Positions 6,683 to 13,851 of a stretch of DNA of 36,609 nt are shown piece after piece. Origin of the DNA: a virus; IMG/VR virus record IMGVR_UViG_3300036944_000576, positions 1-36,609 of that record. One strand, written 5' to 3'. The position numbers and the translations under genes are program-made. Position 1 is the stretch's first letter. Every line of letters starts with the position of its first letter. The notes beneath the pieces are model-generated. The model had not been told where the DNA came from. It did not search any database and was given only the letters and a program-made list of their open reading frames with translations.

Positions 6683-6895
6683 TTACAGCCTCTTTTTAAA
6701 GTGTTTAGCCAAGTCTAGCATTGCCAACTTGAAGTCTTCATCAGTTTCCACAAGTCTGCCGTTCCAGTATAGCTCACCAGTATGTGTAATACGAATTACT
6801 TCACGGCCTGGATTAGCTTGTACAAATAGTATATCTGGAGATAGGTTAGCAGCAGAAATGCCGCTACTAAGATTTAAATTATATTCCATTACCAA
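6683..6895 (-). CDS. Small phage protein of unknown function
   Basis: A 70-residue protein with a GELYWNGRLVETDEDFKLAM segment followed by a helix and a basic end. The WNGRLVETDEDF-type segment recurs in small phage proteins. Its start overlaps the end of the ThyX-like gene by 7 bases. Confidence 0.7.
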   Translation of the reverse strand: MVMEYNLNLSSGISAANLSPDILFVQANPGREVIRITHTGELYWNGRLVETDEDFKLAMLDLAKHFKKRL

Positions 6896-7815
6896 CGTGC
6901 CTCGCCCTTAATTAGTTTACGATGCTGAATCCAGCCACGTAAGTTGCCAGACCACAGGTCGCTGTTAGCACTTACGTGTGTAACACCAGGTTCCCACGTT
7001 TCTGGTTCAAAACTGCATATAGTGTCGTAGTCCATAGGCGTAGCCTGATGCTCAACTGGTGAGGCGTGTGCTGGCTCGCTCTCAATCAGCTGAGCATAAA
7101 TCTTACGTGCTTTTTCGAGTGAGTCGTCACTTTTGCGATAGCTAACCTGAGCACAGCAACTAGCCGATACAAAGATAGCGTCTTTTAGCGAGATACGATC
7201 AAATTCAGGAGTAAAGTATTGCAGTTCACCAGTAGGCACATAACGTGCAGTGGTTACGTACGGCAAGTGCCACTCACCTGGTTGTAGCAAGTCCGGTGTT
7301 GTGGCATCGTATGCTTGGTGCATTTTGCGTGCAAGCTCAGCGATTTCAGGCTGTGCATCTGGGTGATCACGCAACCAAAAGAAGTTAGCCCACTCAGTGC
7401 CCGAAATCACAGTTTTCATAATCATCCAAGGCTCTGTGACGCGGTTCGTGATTTGCTTGTGTACATTCAGGTCGGCCAACTCAGCAGACGCTTTAATAGC
7501 CTCGTCACGAGCATTAGCCCACACATACTTAGCCCAGGTAAGATCAGCTCCTGTTAGTTCTTCTTTTGCCTTCATGCCTGGCTGATTAATACCCCACGAC
7601 ACAGGAGCCGCAGTATTGTTACGAATATGCTCGTGCATAGCTTTAACAGGAATAGCCCGTGAACTGGCACTATTCTTGCTCAACATACGATGTGTATTAA
7701 GTTCAGCTAGGATAAAGCGTGGATACTCAATTTCCATAGTTGTCATACGATGACCGCTTGGTGAGATGCTATCAGCAATAATTTTAGCTGTAATAAGGTC
7801 TTGTGGTGTTTTCAT
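6889..7815 (-). CDS. thyX: ThyX-like flavin-dependent thymidylate synthase
   Basis: A 308-residue protein. The segment LNTHRMLSKNSASSRAIP (residues about 39-56) is a variant of the ThyX motif RHRxxSxNxxSxR that positions FAD and dUMP. A later FVSASCCAQVSYR and the final WIQHR also fit phage ThyX proteins. ThyX makes dTMP from dUMP with methylene-tetrahydrofolate and NADPH, so it would supply thymidine for replication. The first Arg of the motif is replaced by Thr here, so activity is likely but not certain. Confidence 0.8.
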   Translation of the reverse strand: MKTPQDLITAKIIADSISPSGHRMTTMEIEYPRFILAELNTHRMLSKNSASSRAIPVKAMHEHIRNNTAAPVSWGINQPGMKAKEELTGADLTWAKYVWANARDEAIKASAELADLNVHKQITNRVTEPWMIMKTVISGTEWANFFWLRDHPDAQPEIAELARKMHQAYDATTPDLLQPGEWHLPYVTTARYVPTGELQYFTPEFDRISLKDAIFVSASCCAQVSYRKSDDSLEKARKIYAQLIESEPAHASPVEHQATPMDYDTICSFEPETWEPGVTHVSANSDLWSGNLRGWIQHRKLIKGEARW

Positions 7816-7996
7816 TGGTTGTAATAGTTAGTGGTAAGTATGAGTTTGGTGTTGCACTAAAAAGCGCAAAATATTCACGTTTATGAAAATGATCGAGGTA
7901 GTGTTCAACAAAAAGCTCATTCTTGGCAGCAAGTTTATAGCCACAGGCAACAAGCTCGCAATTGTCACGAATTTCGTAGTAGCTTGGATTAGCCAT
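7784..7996 (-). CDS. Small phage protein of unknown function
   Basis: A 70-residue protein rich in Tyr, Glu and His, with no recognised domain. It overlaps the ThyX-like start by 32 bases and the end of the upstream gene by 8 bases. Confidence 0.6.
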   Translation of the reverse strand: MANPSYYEIRDNCELVACGYKLAAKNELFVEHYLDHFHKREYFALFSATPNSYLPLTITTNENTTRPYYS

Positions 7997-8156
7997 AGCA
8001 GTGAAACTCCAGATAATCTATAACTTTGTCTTCTGGAGCATCACAAGGGCACAGACCCTCAAACGCAGCATTTGGACTATTCCACCAAGCGTTTACAAGT
8101 TCTGTGCTACCAACAAGTGCAAATACCAAACAATTAATATAATCTGTGGTAATCAT
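7989..8156 (-). CDS. Short phage protein, possible MbcA/ParS-type fold
   Basis: 55 residues read from the ATG at 8156, which overlaps the metallophosphoesterase stop as ATGA. The segment LVGSTELVNAWWNSPNAAFE resembles the C-terminal toxin-binding domain of MbcA/ParS/Xre antitoxins (WW.SPN.AF), a pattern also seen in short phage proteins. There is no toxin gene beside it, so the similarity is structural inference only. Confidence 0.7.
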   Translation of the reverse strand: MITTDYINCLVFALVGSTELVNAWWNSPNAAFEGLCPCDAPEDKVIDYLEFHCYG

Positions 8157-8917
8157 ACCTCAATCACCTTGTATGGATCAAAGCCGTTGGTTTCTGTTTC
8201 GCCTGAACCATAGTAACCGTGTGGGTTGCATACTAGTCGTGTAGAGCCGCAAACCTTATCAACAGCGTCATGTGTGTGCCCAAAAAGCCAAGTAACATTG
8301 TTGAATGTTTTGATTTTTGACTCCAAGTCATTGGCAAAGTATGGGTTCAAGCCAGCAAGTCTTGGATCACGATACTTATCAGCAACGCAACTGTCTGTGG
8401 GTAAAAAGTGTGTTACAACAACGCAAGGTTTATCTTGGTGTTTAAAAGTCTCACGACTAATAAACTCCCAGTCGTCGCTGAACCTTTGCTTAGCATGACT
8501 TGTAGTAAAGCCTTTAATGTATTTAAAGTCCGCAATACTACGTTTAGCGGCGGTTTCTGCAAACCAGTCGTCACGGAAGTTAGTCCATAGTGTGGCTCCA
8601 ATAAATTGAACCCCGTTAATATCAACGCTGTTACCGTTCAAGTAATGTACACCATCAAGTTGTGCACACTTGTCTGCAATCTTTTGGTTAAAATCATCAA
8701 AGCTGGTGCCATAGTACTCGTGGTTGCCAGGCACGTACACGATCTGTGGAAAGCCACAGTCTTGGAAGTGACGGATAACGTCCACGGTATTGCTTGAACC
8801 GCTAGCAATGTCACCAGCAAGCACAAGCACATCTTCGCCACAATACTTGCTCATGGCATGAGTTTTGTATGGTAAGCGGAATTCTGTGTGTAAGTCTGAA
8901 AGTAGTCTGATTTTCAT
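8153..8917 (-). CDS. Calcineurin-like metallophosphoesterase
   Basis: 254 residues with the full motif set: SDLHTEF (DxH), LAGDIASG (GD), YVPGNHEYY (GNHE), VVVTHFLP and GHTHDAV (GHxH). These residues bind two metal ions in phosphodiesterases and phosphatases. The substrate is unknown; phage members include DNA-linked and nucleotide phosphatases. It is distinct from the SbcD-like nuclease at 36057. It is the first gene after the promoter at 8940-8968. Confidence 0.85.
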   Translation of the reverse strand: MKIRLLSDLHTEFRLPYKTHAMSKYCGEDVLVLAGDIASGSSNTVDVIRHFQDCGFPQIVYVPGNHEYYGTSFDDFNQKIADKCAQLDGVHYLNGNSVDINGVQFIGATLWTNFRDDWFAETAAKRSIADFKYIKGFTTSHAKQRFSDDWEFISRETFKHQDKPCVVVTHFLPTDSCVADKYRDPRLAGLNPYFANDLESKIKTFNNVTWLFGHTHDAVDKVCGSTRLVCNPHGYYGSGETETNGFDPYKVIEV

Positions 8918-8939
8918 AATTTTTCTCCGTTATGCCACT

Positions 8940-8968
8940 ATTATATCAGACTAAGCTGGGTGTGTCAA
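8940..8968 (-). promoter_or_regulatory. Leftward sigma70 promoter, consensus -35
   Basis: Read leftward: TTGACA, 17 bp, TATAAT. It overlaps the last bases of the cell wall hydrolase gene and drives the metallophosphoesterase operon. Confidence 0.8.
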
Positions 8969-9420
8969 GCATAAAAAATATGATTTCCAATAACGGCTAA
9001 TACACGCTTCTTGCGATTCCAGCGAGGTTTTACTTGTTTAGTGTGAAAATAAAGGGCTTTAAAGTCGGGCAAATATATTGATTTATTTAGTACAGCAGTG
9101 GCAACTGCTACCGAATCCCGCCAGGCTTTAGTGTCCTTGATCTTTTTTGGTTTACCAATAGTCCAGGAGAATTGGCGGTTAGCGTAAACAGTACCGCATA
9201 TACTAGACTGAAACTTGCCACTTTCAACACGATTAACTGTTACTTGTGCAACAGCAATTTGTCCGTGCAAGCTTTCACCGCGAGCTTCGTGGTAAATGTT
9301 ACGGGCAAGGCAGTCTACTTCCGAAACATTTGCAGTTTTAGTCGGAGTTAGCGGGATTGTAGCTAGGCCAATGGTCGTTGGAATTAGCAGACAAAGAATT
9401 CCTAATTTTAATGTTTTCAT
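8965..9420 (-). CDS. SleB-type cell wall hydrolase, likely endolysin
   Basis: 151 residues. The N-terminal hydrophobic stretch (residues about 4-22) after MKTLK is a signal peptide or signal-anchor. CLARNIYHEARGE carries the catalytic Glu region of the Hydrolase_2/SleB family, and QIAVAQVTVNRV, NRQFSW and ALYFHT complete the pattern. The family cleaves peptidoglycan glycan strands. The export signal suggests a secreted (SAR-like) phage endolysin. It overlaps the small gene upstream by 83 bases. Holin and spanin genes are not recognisable next to it. Confidence 0.85.
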   Translation of the reverse strand: MKTLKLGILCLLIPTTIGLATIPLTPTKTANVSEVDCLARNIYHEARGESLHGQIAVAQVTVNRVESGKFQSSICGTVYANRQFSWTIGKPKKIKDTKAWRDSVAVATAVLNKSIYLPDFKALYFHTKQVKPRWNRKKRVLAVIGNHIFYA

Positions 9421-9532
9421 TTAGCATCTCCATTAGCGCATCAAAACTACGTTGTTCAAGGTCTGTACCTTGTCCAGCATCCAAACGCTCAGCTAGATGT
9501 TGTAGCAGTATTGTTAGTTCGAAGGGTTTCAT
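9338..9532 (-). CDS. Small overlapping phage protein, possible lysis accessory
   Basis: A 64-residue mainly helical protein (FELTILLQHLAERL...) in another frame across the start of the endolysin gene and the end of the coiled-coil gene. It has no membrane helix. The overlaps on both sides (44 and 83 bases) are large but consistent with this compact operon. The evidence is positional only. Confidence 0.45.
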   Translation of the reverse strand: MKPFELTILLQHLAERLDAGQGTDLEQRSFDALMEMLNENIKIRNSLSANSNDHWPSYNPANSD

Positions 9533-9743
9533 ATTGTTGCGCGAGTTCAGTTAGTTGATTCTGCAAGTTGTTGACTACAGCTGAGGAGTGTTGTAGTTGT
9601 TGATCTAAGTGCAGAATAACATTGGCCGCTTTAATCATTAAGTGATTGGGCGGATTATTGACTTGATAGGGGTCGTTATCCCCATCTTGTACCATATAGC
9701 TGTCTCCGTGTTTGAGACGTTGTACGAGCAGATTAATGTCCAT
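9489..9743 (-). CDS. Small coiled-coil phage protein
   Basis: 84 residues from the ATG at 9743; the longer upstream reading crosses the promoter and is rejected. The C-terminal half (LDQQLQHSSAVVNNLQNQL and on) is predicted coiled coil, ending in a Thr/Ser tail. It is the first gene of the leftward unit that leads into the endolysin. The function is unknown. Confidence 0.65.
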   Translation of the reverse strand: MDINLLVQRLKHGDSYMVQDGDNDPYQVNNPPNHLMIKAANVILHLDQQLQHSSAVVNNLQNQLTELAQQYETLRTNNTATTSS

Positions 9744-9772
9744 GTTTTGTGTGAAATTTATAATCGAACCCC

Positions 9773-9802
9773 AATTATAACTCAAACGGCGCGTAGCGGC
9801 AA
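9773..9802 (-). promoter_or_regulatory. Probable leftward promoter of the endolysin unit
   Basis: Read leftward: TTGCCG, 17 bp, TATAAT. Together with the rightward promoter at 9850-9878 it forms the divergent region that separates the two arms. Confidence 0.6.
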
Positions 9803-9849
9803 GCGCAAATTTATAACATCTGCGCCAATCGCCATAAAAAATTTTAGTG

Positions 9850-9878
9850 TTGACTTTGTATGGCCTAACTGATATAAT
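9850..9878 (+). promoter_or_regulatory. Rightward sigma70 promoter
   Basis: TTGACT, 17 bp, TATAAT. It is the first rightward promoter and drives the genes from 9909 onward. Confidence 0.8.
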
Positions 9879-9908
9879 TAGTGATCTGGTACACTTGGGC
9901 TCTTTAAT

Positions 9909-10055
9909 ATGACATTCAGCGAGTTTATAAAAACATACGCACTTCAAGCGTATCTTGACTTTTGCAAGCGCAATAAATTAACACCTAAAGTAGACATTGT
10001 ACCCGAGCCAGAAACCAAACTATGTGCCCTACTAAAGAAAAAACCAAATGCCTAA
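9909..10055 (+). CDS. Short phage protein of unknown function
   Basis: 48 residues from ATG 9909 to TAA 10055, basic at the C-terminus (LLKKKPNA). It overlaps the next start by 8 bases and is about 20 bases downstream of the predicted transcription start. No motif is recognised. Confidence 0.6.
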   Translation: MTFSEFIKTYALQAYLDFCKRNKLTPKVDIVPEPETKLCALLKKKPNA

Positions 10056-10485
10056 AACAGAAGAATTTACCGCAACACTAGAACACCAAACAGTATTTGG
10101 AGCAATTCCAGATACAGTTATCGTACCACAAGAAACCATCGACAAAATTAATAAACAGTTTGGCACTGCAATTAAGTTTGATGGTGATAAACTACCGCTA
10201 CACTTGCTAAGCACAGAAGCCATGAATCAAACAGCGGCTGTGTTAAAATTTGGTGCACAAAAATACGCGGAACACAACTGGCGCAATGGCTTTGACTGGA
10301 GCCGACCCTTAAGCGCAGCAATGCGACACATTACAGCTTTTAATGATGGTGAAGATCGTGACCCTGAATCGGGGCTATCGCACTTGGCTCATGCAGCCTG
10401 CTGTATTATGTTCCTCCTTGAATTCGAGAAGACTCACCCACACCTAGATGACCGATACAAACCCACAGTACAGAAAACTAGTTAA
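10048..10485 (+). CDS. dATP/dGTP diphosphohydrolase-like protein (MazZ/DUF5664 type)
   Basis: 145 residues. KFDGDKLPLHLLSTEAM, FGAQKYAEHNWRNGFDWSRP, and DGEDRDPESGLSHLAHAACC match the pattern of phage dATP/dGTP pyrophosphohydrolases (RHL..., GED-DPETGLPHLAHA). In cyanophage S-2L the related MazZ helps make Z-containing DNA by removing dATP, but no PurZ homologue is visible here, so the likelier role is shaping the dNTP pool. The start is the ATG at 10048 overlapping the preceding gene. Confidence 0.8.
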   Translation: MPKTEEFTATLEHQTVFGAIPDTVIVPQETIDKINKQFGTAIKFDGDKLPLHLLSTEAMNQTAAVLKFGAQKYAEHNWRNGFDWSRPLSAAMRHITAFNDGEDRDPESGLSHLAHAACCIMFLLEFEKTHPHLDDRYKPTVQKTS

Positions 10486-10681
10486 GCAACTAGTTGGTAC
10501 ACGTAAAACCCTTACTCAAGCTTGTCGTGACTCCGACACTGATATTGAAGATGTTGATGACTATTACCTAGGACAAGTGGTACAGCAGTGCTCACACTGT
10601 GATATTTGGGGTACACAGCACAAAACTGACAGTGATCTTAATCCTGTGTGTGCTTTGTGCCTTCGCCTAGTAGGATCATAA
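10448..10681 (+). CDS. Small zinc-ribbon phage protein
   Basis: 77 residues. The C-terminal half has QQCSHCDIWG and, after about 15 residues, PVCALC: a CxxC...CxxC zinc ribbon. The N-terminal half is helical and resembles a helix-turn-helix (LTQACRDSDTDIEDVDDYY). It overlaps the diphosphohydrolase gene by 38 bases. It may bind nucleic acid. Confidence 0.7.
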   Translation: MTDTNPQYRKLVKQLVGTRKTLTQACRDSDTDIEDVDDYYLGQVVQQCSHCDIWGTQHKTDSDLNPVCALCLRLVGS

Positions 10682-10689
10682 ATATTGAT

Positions 10690-10718
10690 TTGATTCGTCT
10701 CCCTAAATAGAGTATAAT
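10690..10718 (+). promoter_or_regulatory. Rightward sigma70 promoter
   Basis: TTGATT, 17 bp, TATAAT, with a strong GGAG ribosome site following before the ATG at 10743. Confidence 0.75.
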
Positions 10719-10742
10719 TACTGATTACTTAGGAGAAACATA

Positions 10743-11006
10743 ATGATTGAGCAACACCTACTAGATTTGGTTACCAAAAATGCTTATACTCACGTTATTG
10801 GTATAAGCTGTACAGCTACCGAATCTATAAAATATACCGCTAAATTGGTTAAAGTATTGAAAGATTATACAAATAAAGTAGTAATCTTTTCTTGTCCTAC
10901 AGATCCGTCTGAATTTACTGGTCATGTTGGTATGCACGTACAAGTCTTGGCACTACCACAAGTGCATAAAGAAGTATACTCATTGGTAGACTCTTTGTCA
11001 TTTTAA
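10743..11006 (+). CDS. Phage protein of unknown function
   Basis: An 87-residue alpha/beta protein: the alternation of VIGISCTATES, KVVIFSCPTD and MHVQVLALP looks like a small Rossmann-type sheet. No catalytic motif is recognised. It has a good ribosome site (TTAGGAGA) and its own promoter, and is followed after one base by the UvdE gene, so the two may share a transcript. Confidence 0.7.
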   Translation: MIEQHLLDLVTKNAYTHVIGISCTATESIKYTAKLVKVLKDYTNKVVIFSCPTDPSEFTGHVGMHVQVLALPQVHKEVYSLVDSLSF

Positions 11007-11007
11007 A

Positions 11008-12012
11008 ATGAACTCATTTAATCAAAATATCAATCGCATCGGTTTTGCTTGCAAAATCCAAACCGATCACGATACAGCACATCCTGACTTGAATACCAAG
11101 TCTACTACTATTACTTATCTTGCTCGTCAGACCGAAGACGCGGCACGATCAAAGCTGTGGGGTTTGCTTGACCATAACTTGAATGCGTTTTATCGCCAGC
11201 TTAAGTGGGTTGCCAAGCAGCCAAACAATCAGCGTATGTTCAGAATCACAAGTGACCTGTTGCCAGCATATACTCATGACGACTATATGCCCTTCTACTT
11301 TCAGTCAGATGTAGTTGCCAAGATTGAAGCACACCTGAGTATGTGCGGTGACTTTGCTCGCGAGCACGATATTCGACTGAGCTTTCACCCAGGTCAGTTC
11401 TGCGTACTTGCCAGTGACAATCCTGGTGTAGTTGAAAATTCAATTATGGAATTCGAGTACCATGCCGACCTGATTCGTTACATGGGCTACGGCAAAACAT
11501 TCCAAGACTTCAAATGCAATGTACACGTAGGTGGCAAGCAAGGTCCGGATGGCATCAAAGCTGCTATGCGCAGGCTCAGCCCCGAAGCACGCAATTGCCT
11601 AACAATCGAAAATGCCGAGTTTACCTGGGGTCTTGATGCATCGCTAGAGCTGGTAGACACCTGTGCGCTTGTCCTAGACATTCACCACCACTGGATTAAC
11701 TCTGGAGAATACATTGAACCCACTGATGACAGGTTCAAGCGTGTGCAAGATTCTTGGCGTGGTGTGCGTCCTGTTATTCACCTTAGTACTAGCCGTGAAG
11801 ACGTCATCGTTGACCACGATGCCTCAGTGCGTCCTGACTTAAAGCAATTGAAGTCCATGGGTTTTACAGCTGCTAAACTTCGTGCTCACAGTGACTACTG
11901 CTGGAATCAAGCTGTTAACACGTGGGCCTTGACATTTAGTCCACACGCAGATATAATGGTTGAAGCAAAGCAAAAAAACTTAGCAAGCACACAACTAATA
12001 CAACAACTATGA
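11008..12012 (+). CDS. uvdE: UV damage endonuclease (UvdE/UVDE family)
   Basis: 334 residues, the usual length for the family. RIGFACK at the start, FRITSDLLPAYTHDD, RLSFHPGQFCVLAS, the metal-binding NVHVGGKQG, LTIENAEF, LVLDIHHHW and HLSTSR follow the TIM-barrel UVDE order with its metal-ligand His, Glu and Asp residues. The enzyme nicks DNA 5' of UV photoproducts and abasic sites and starts excision repair. A phage copy would repair its own genome or help after light exposure. It is coupled by an ATGA overlap to the phosphatase-like gene. Confidence 0.92.
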   Translation: MNSFNQNINRIGFACKIQTDHDTAHPDLNTKSTTITYLARQTEDAARSKLWGLLDHNLNAFYRQLKWVAKQPNNQRMFRITSDLLPAYTHDDYMPFYFQSDVVAKIEAHLSMCGDFAREHDIRLSFHPGQFCVLASDNPGVVENSIMEFEYHADLIRYMGYGKTFQDFKCNVHVGGKQGPDGIKAAMRRLSPEARNCLTIENAEFTWGLDASLELVDTCALVLDIHHHWINSGEYIEPTDDRFKRVQDSWRGVRPVIHLSTSREDVIVDHDASVRPDLKQLKSMGFTAAKLRAHSDYCWNQAVNTWALTFSPHADIMVEAKQKNLASTQLIQQL

Positions 12013-12464
12013 ATCCCAACAATCCAAACTTACGCGAATTTGCAGATGGCACTAAAAACAGCAGTATATTTACCACCTCGGCACCTTATGCCAACGAGTT
12101 TCAGGGCCAAGCTCCTCGCTGGTTATTTGTTTGCAGTGCTGGACTACTTCGCAGTCCTACTGGTGCTGCTCTTGCCATTCAACGTGGTATTAATGCTCGT
12201 AGTTGCGGCAGTAACTTTAACTATGCGCTAATTCCTTGCAGTGCCAACTTGATTAACTGGGCACAAAAGATTGTGTTTGTTAATCGGGAAAACTTGTGGC
12301 AACTAGAAGATAACTTCTTAGGTCACAAAGAACTCCTGGATCAAATCGAACGCAAGCAAATTGTGTTAAACATTCCAGACAATTACGAGTACATGGATAA
12401 AGAATTGCAAGGGTTCTTTGAAACCGAGTTATTCCAACCATACGGCCCAGTTACTACTAAATAA
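12009..12464 (+). CDS. Low-molecular-weight protein tyrosine phosphatase-like protein
   Basis: 151 residues. LFVCSAGLLRSPTGAALA carries the P-loop C-x5-R-S (Cys about residue 43) of low-molecular-weight tyrosine phosphatases and ArsC-like proteins, preceded by a beta strand. The later DPYR-type Asp motif of classical enzymes is not obvious; PDNYEYMD may replace it. Targets are unknown. The stop abuts the tRNA-Arg gene with no gap. Confidence 0.75.
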   Translation: MNPNNPNLREFADGTKNSSIFTTSAPYANEFQGQAPRWLFVCSAGLLRSPTGAALAIQRGINARSCGSNFNYALIPCSANLINWAQKIVFVNRENLWQLEDNFLGHKELLDQIERKQIVLNIPDNYEYMDKELQGFFETELFQPYGPVTTK

Positions 12465-12541
12465 TCCGCCCGTAGTCTAACGGATAAGACAAGGGTCTTC
12501 TACACCCTTAGATGTGGGTTCGAATCCTGCCGGGCGGACCA
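12465..12541 (+). tRNA. tRNA-Arg (anticodon TCT)
   Basis: 77 nt with encoded CCA. Acceptor TCCGCCC/GGGCGGA, anticodon arm AGGGT-CTTCTAC-ACCCT, T-arm with TTCGAAT. Reads AGA/AGG, rare in many proteobacteria. It follows directly on the phosphatase stop codon. Confidence 0.93.
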
Positions 12542-12555
12542 TCAAGAAAACAGAC

Positions 12556-12584
12556 TTGAACATTTGCCAAAATCAGATTATAAT
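12556..12584 (+). promoter_or_regulatory. Rightward sigma70 promoter
   Basis: TTGAAC, 17 bp, TATAAT, 21 bases before the next start codon. Confidence 0.8.
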
Positions 12585-12605
12585 ATAGTCTGATTTGGAG
12601 ATATT

Positions 12606-12806
12606 ATGGCAGGCTATTCACGCGACTTTTTAATTAGTGCTTTTATGTCACGATACATTACCTGCACGAAACTTACGATCGAGCAGTTGGTACGGCTAGA
12701 ACAAATGGCAAGCGATCTTTATGATCTAGTTGGTCGCGACAGCTTTCGTAGTTATGCCAGCTTAGATGCTGATGCAATTCGAGTCTATAAAAATAGTGTT
12801 GACTGA
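12606..12806 (+). CDS. Small phage protein of unknown function
   Basis: A 66-residue helical protein with a GGAG ribosome site close upstream and its own promoter. No motif is recognised. Its end overlaps the -35 of the next promoter. Confidence 0.65.
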   Translation: MAGYSRDFLISAFMSRYITCTKLTIEQLVRLEQMASDLYDLVGRDSFRSYASLDADAIRVYKNSVD

Positions 12807-12827
12807 TCGAGGTCTTTACTGTATAAT
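12799..12827 (+). promoter_or_regulatory. Rightward sigma70 promoter of the main tRNA array
   Basis: TTGACT, 17 bp, TATAAT. RNA would begin near 12835 and first run through about 200 nt of structured non-coding sequence before the first tRNA. Confidence 0.8.
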
Positions 12828-12834
12828 TAGTTCT

Positions 12835-13031
12835 TTAAATAATAAAATTAGTCCCGCTTATGCTTGCCCAATACATCCCTAGTATCGGGCAGCACACTTC
12901 AAGCGAGGCGGGTGTAAGCCCCGTCACTAAAATAAACGTCCCGCCGCTGTAGAGGGAATGTTTGGATTTCTAAGATACAGCAGGATTGTCGTCCTGGTTC
13001 AAGACTGTATGTGGACACTTTAGGGAGTGTC
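12835..13031 (+). ncRNA. Structured non-coding leader of the tRNA array
   Basis: No gene is visible. TTAGT near 12847 can pair with ACTAA near 12927, enclosing CCCGC/GCGGG and GCCC/GGGC helices. A second part has GCTGTA/TACAGC, AGGA/TCCT and GACACT/AGTGTC hairpins. The compact nested folding argues for a real RNA, but I cannot assign it to a known family. Confidence 0.45.
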
Positions 13032-13104
13032 TCCATATATTAGCGTAATTGATGAACAATGGCCCCGATTGCGGCCTAAGTAGTTGATTATGCTAATATA
13101 TGGA
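13032..13104 (+). repeat. Long-stem hairpin element 1
   Basis: Arms 13032-13049 and 13087-13104 pair over 18 bp with one G-U. The 37-nt interior contains GGCCCCGATTGCGGCC, itself a short hairpin. The 3' arm overlaps the first three bases of the next tRNA. Shares the CCATATATTAGC-type arm with elements at 18637 and 19822. Confidence 0.75.
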
Positions 13105-13282
13105 TCGGTAGCTTAACTTGGTTAAAGCACAAAAGCCGGCATACCTATCCTTCAGACAATGGTCACCGTGTTAACCGCACGCAATGCGAGTTCTATGTGA
13201 CTAGTTCTGGCCTGAATTCGAATACATGGTTATGGGAAGGTATAATTTTAGGAAGCAGGTTCGAGTCCTGCCCGATCCACCA
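13102..13282 (+). tRNA. tRNA with about 105-nt insertion in the anticodon arm (isotype unclear)
   Basis: The acceptor (GGATCGG/CCGATCC plus ACCA), D-arm (GCTT...AAGC) and T-arm (GCAGG-TTCGAGT-CCTGC) are normal, but the ends are 181 nt apart. The anticodon stem (AAAA/TTTT) is interrupted by a structured insert with helices ATACC/GGTAT, TTCAG/CTGAA, GTCAC/GTGAC and CGTG/CACG. It may be an intron, too short for a normal group I intron, or a broken tRNA. The anticodon cannot be fixed without knowing the junctions. Confidence 0.6.
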
Positions 13283-13377
13283 TATTCAAGTAACCTGGCG
13301 TGGCCAGCGGGGAAGAGGCTATGGCTCCGGTGAATGTCCATCTTTTCCTGTCGCAGTAACAGGTTATTTAAATATGG
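13280..13377 (+). repeat. Long-stem hairpin element 2
   Basis: Arms 13280-13297 and 13360-13377 pair over 18 bp with one mismatch and one G-U. The 5' arm begins on the CCA of the preceding tRNA. The 62-nt GC-richer interior could fold further. No T-run follows, so it is not a simple terminator. Confidence 0.75.
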
Positions 13378-13393
13378 CTTTAAAATTTTACAC

Positions 13394-13422
13394 TTGTGGT
13401 AAAATGCTTTTTCAAGTATAAT
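13394..13422 (+). promoter_or_regulatory. Rightward sigma70 promoter
   Basis: TTGTGG, 17 bp, TATAAT. It drives the tRNAs from 13499. The leader contains two small hairpins, ACTGGA/TCCAGT (13439-13463) and GTTAGTTT/AAACTAAC (13471-13494), the latter ending just before the tRNA. Confidence 0.7.
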
Positions 13423-13498
13423 TATTATTCTTTGTTGCACTGGACAGTTATGCGTATTCCAGTAAGTTTTGTTAGTTTGCTTCAATAAACTAACATAT

Positions 13499-13572
13499 CA
13501 GGGCGTAGTGAAATGGCATCACCCGACGTTTGGGACGTTGAAGCGCAAGTTCGATTCTTGCCGCCTTGACCA
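13499..13572 (+). tRNA. tRNA-Pro (anticodon TGG)
   Basis: 74 nt with CCA. Acceptor CAGGGCG/CGCCTTG, anticodon loop TTTGGGA, T-loop TTCGATT. The CCA is the first part of the next long-stem element. Confidence 0.88.
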
Positions 13573-13754
13573 TTTTAGTTTGTATATTGCTAGATTCCGG
13601 TTCAGTCTCGGAGCTTTATGTACTTGAGACCTATATGTCCTAGGAAACTTGTAGGGTATGGTATGAATCTTGAAACAGGCTTGCGTCATGAACAAGATAA
13701 GTCAAGATCACGGTCTTAGCGGACTGGGTAGTAAACAGTATACAATCTAAAATG
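13570..13754 (+). repeat. Long-stem hairpin element 3, with 152-nt interior
   Basis: Arms 13570-13586 and 13739-13754 pair over 16 bp with one T-T mismatch. The interior holds further helices (GTCTC/GAGAC; ATCTTGA/TCAAGAT). This is the largest member of the family and fills the whole gap between tRNA-Pro and tRNA-Leu. Confidence 0.7.
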
Positions 13755-13761
13755 AACTTAT

Positions 13762-13845
13762 GCGTTGGTGGTGGAATGGTATACACGCTGGTCTTAGAAG
13801 CCAGTGCCGAAAGGATTGAGAGTTCGAGTCTCTCTCGACGCACCA
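13762..13845 (+). tRNA. tRNA-Leu (anticodon TAG)
   Basis: 84 nt with CCA and the long variable arm of leucine tRNAs. Anticodon loop CTTAGAA. Confidence 0.92.
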
Positions 13846-13851
13846 CAATTT

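Noticed and set aside
10048-10485. Evidence of Z-genome (2-aminoadenine) DNA
   Set aside because: The diphosphohydrolase resembles MazZ but no PurZ-type adenylosuccinate synthetase-like gene or DpoZ context is visible in this window, and related proteins occur in phages with normal DNA.
13102-13282. A group I intron in the tRNA
   Set aside because: The insert is only about 105 nt and I cannot find the conserved P, Q, R, S core segments; called an insertion of unknown type.
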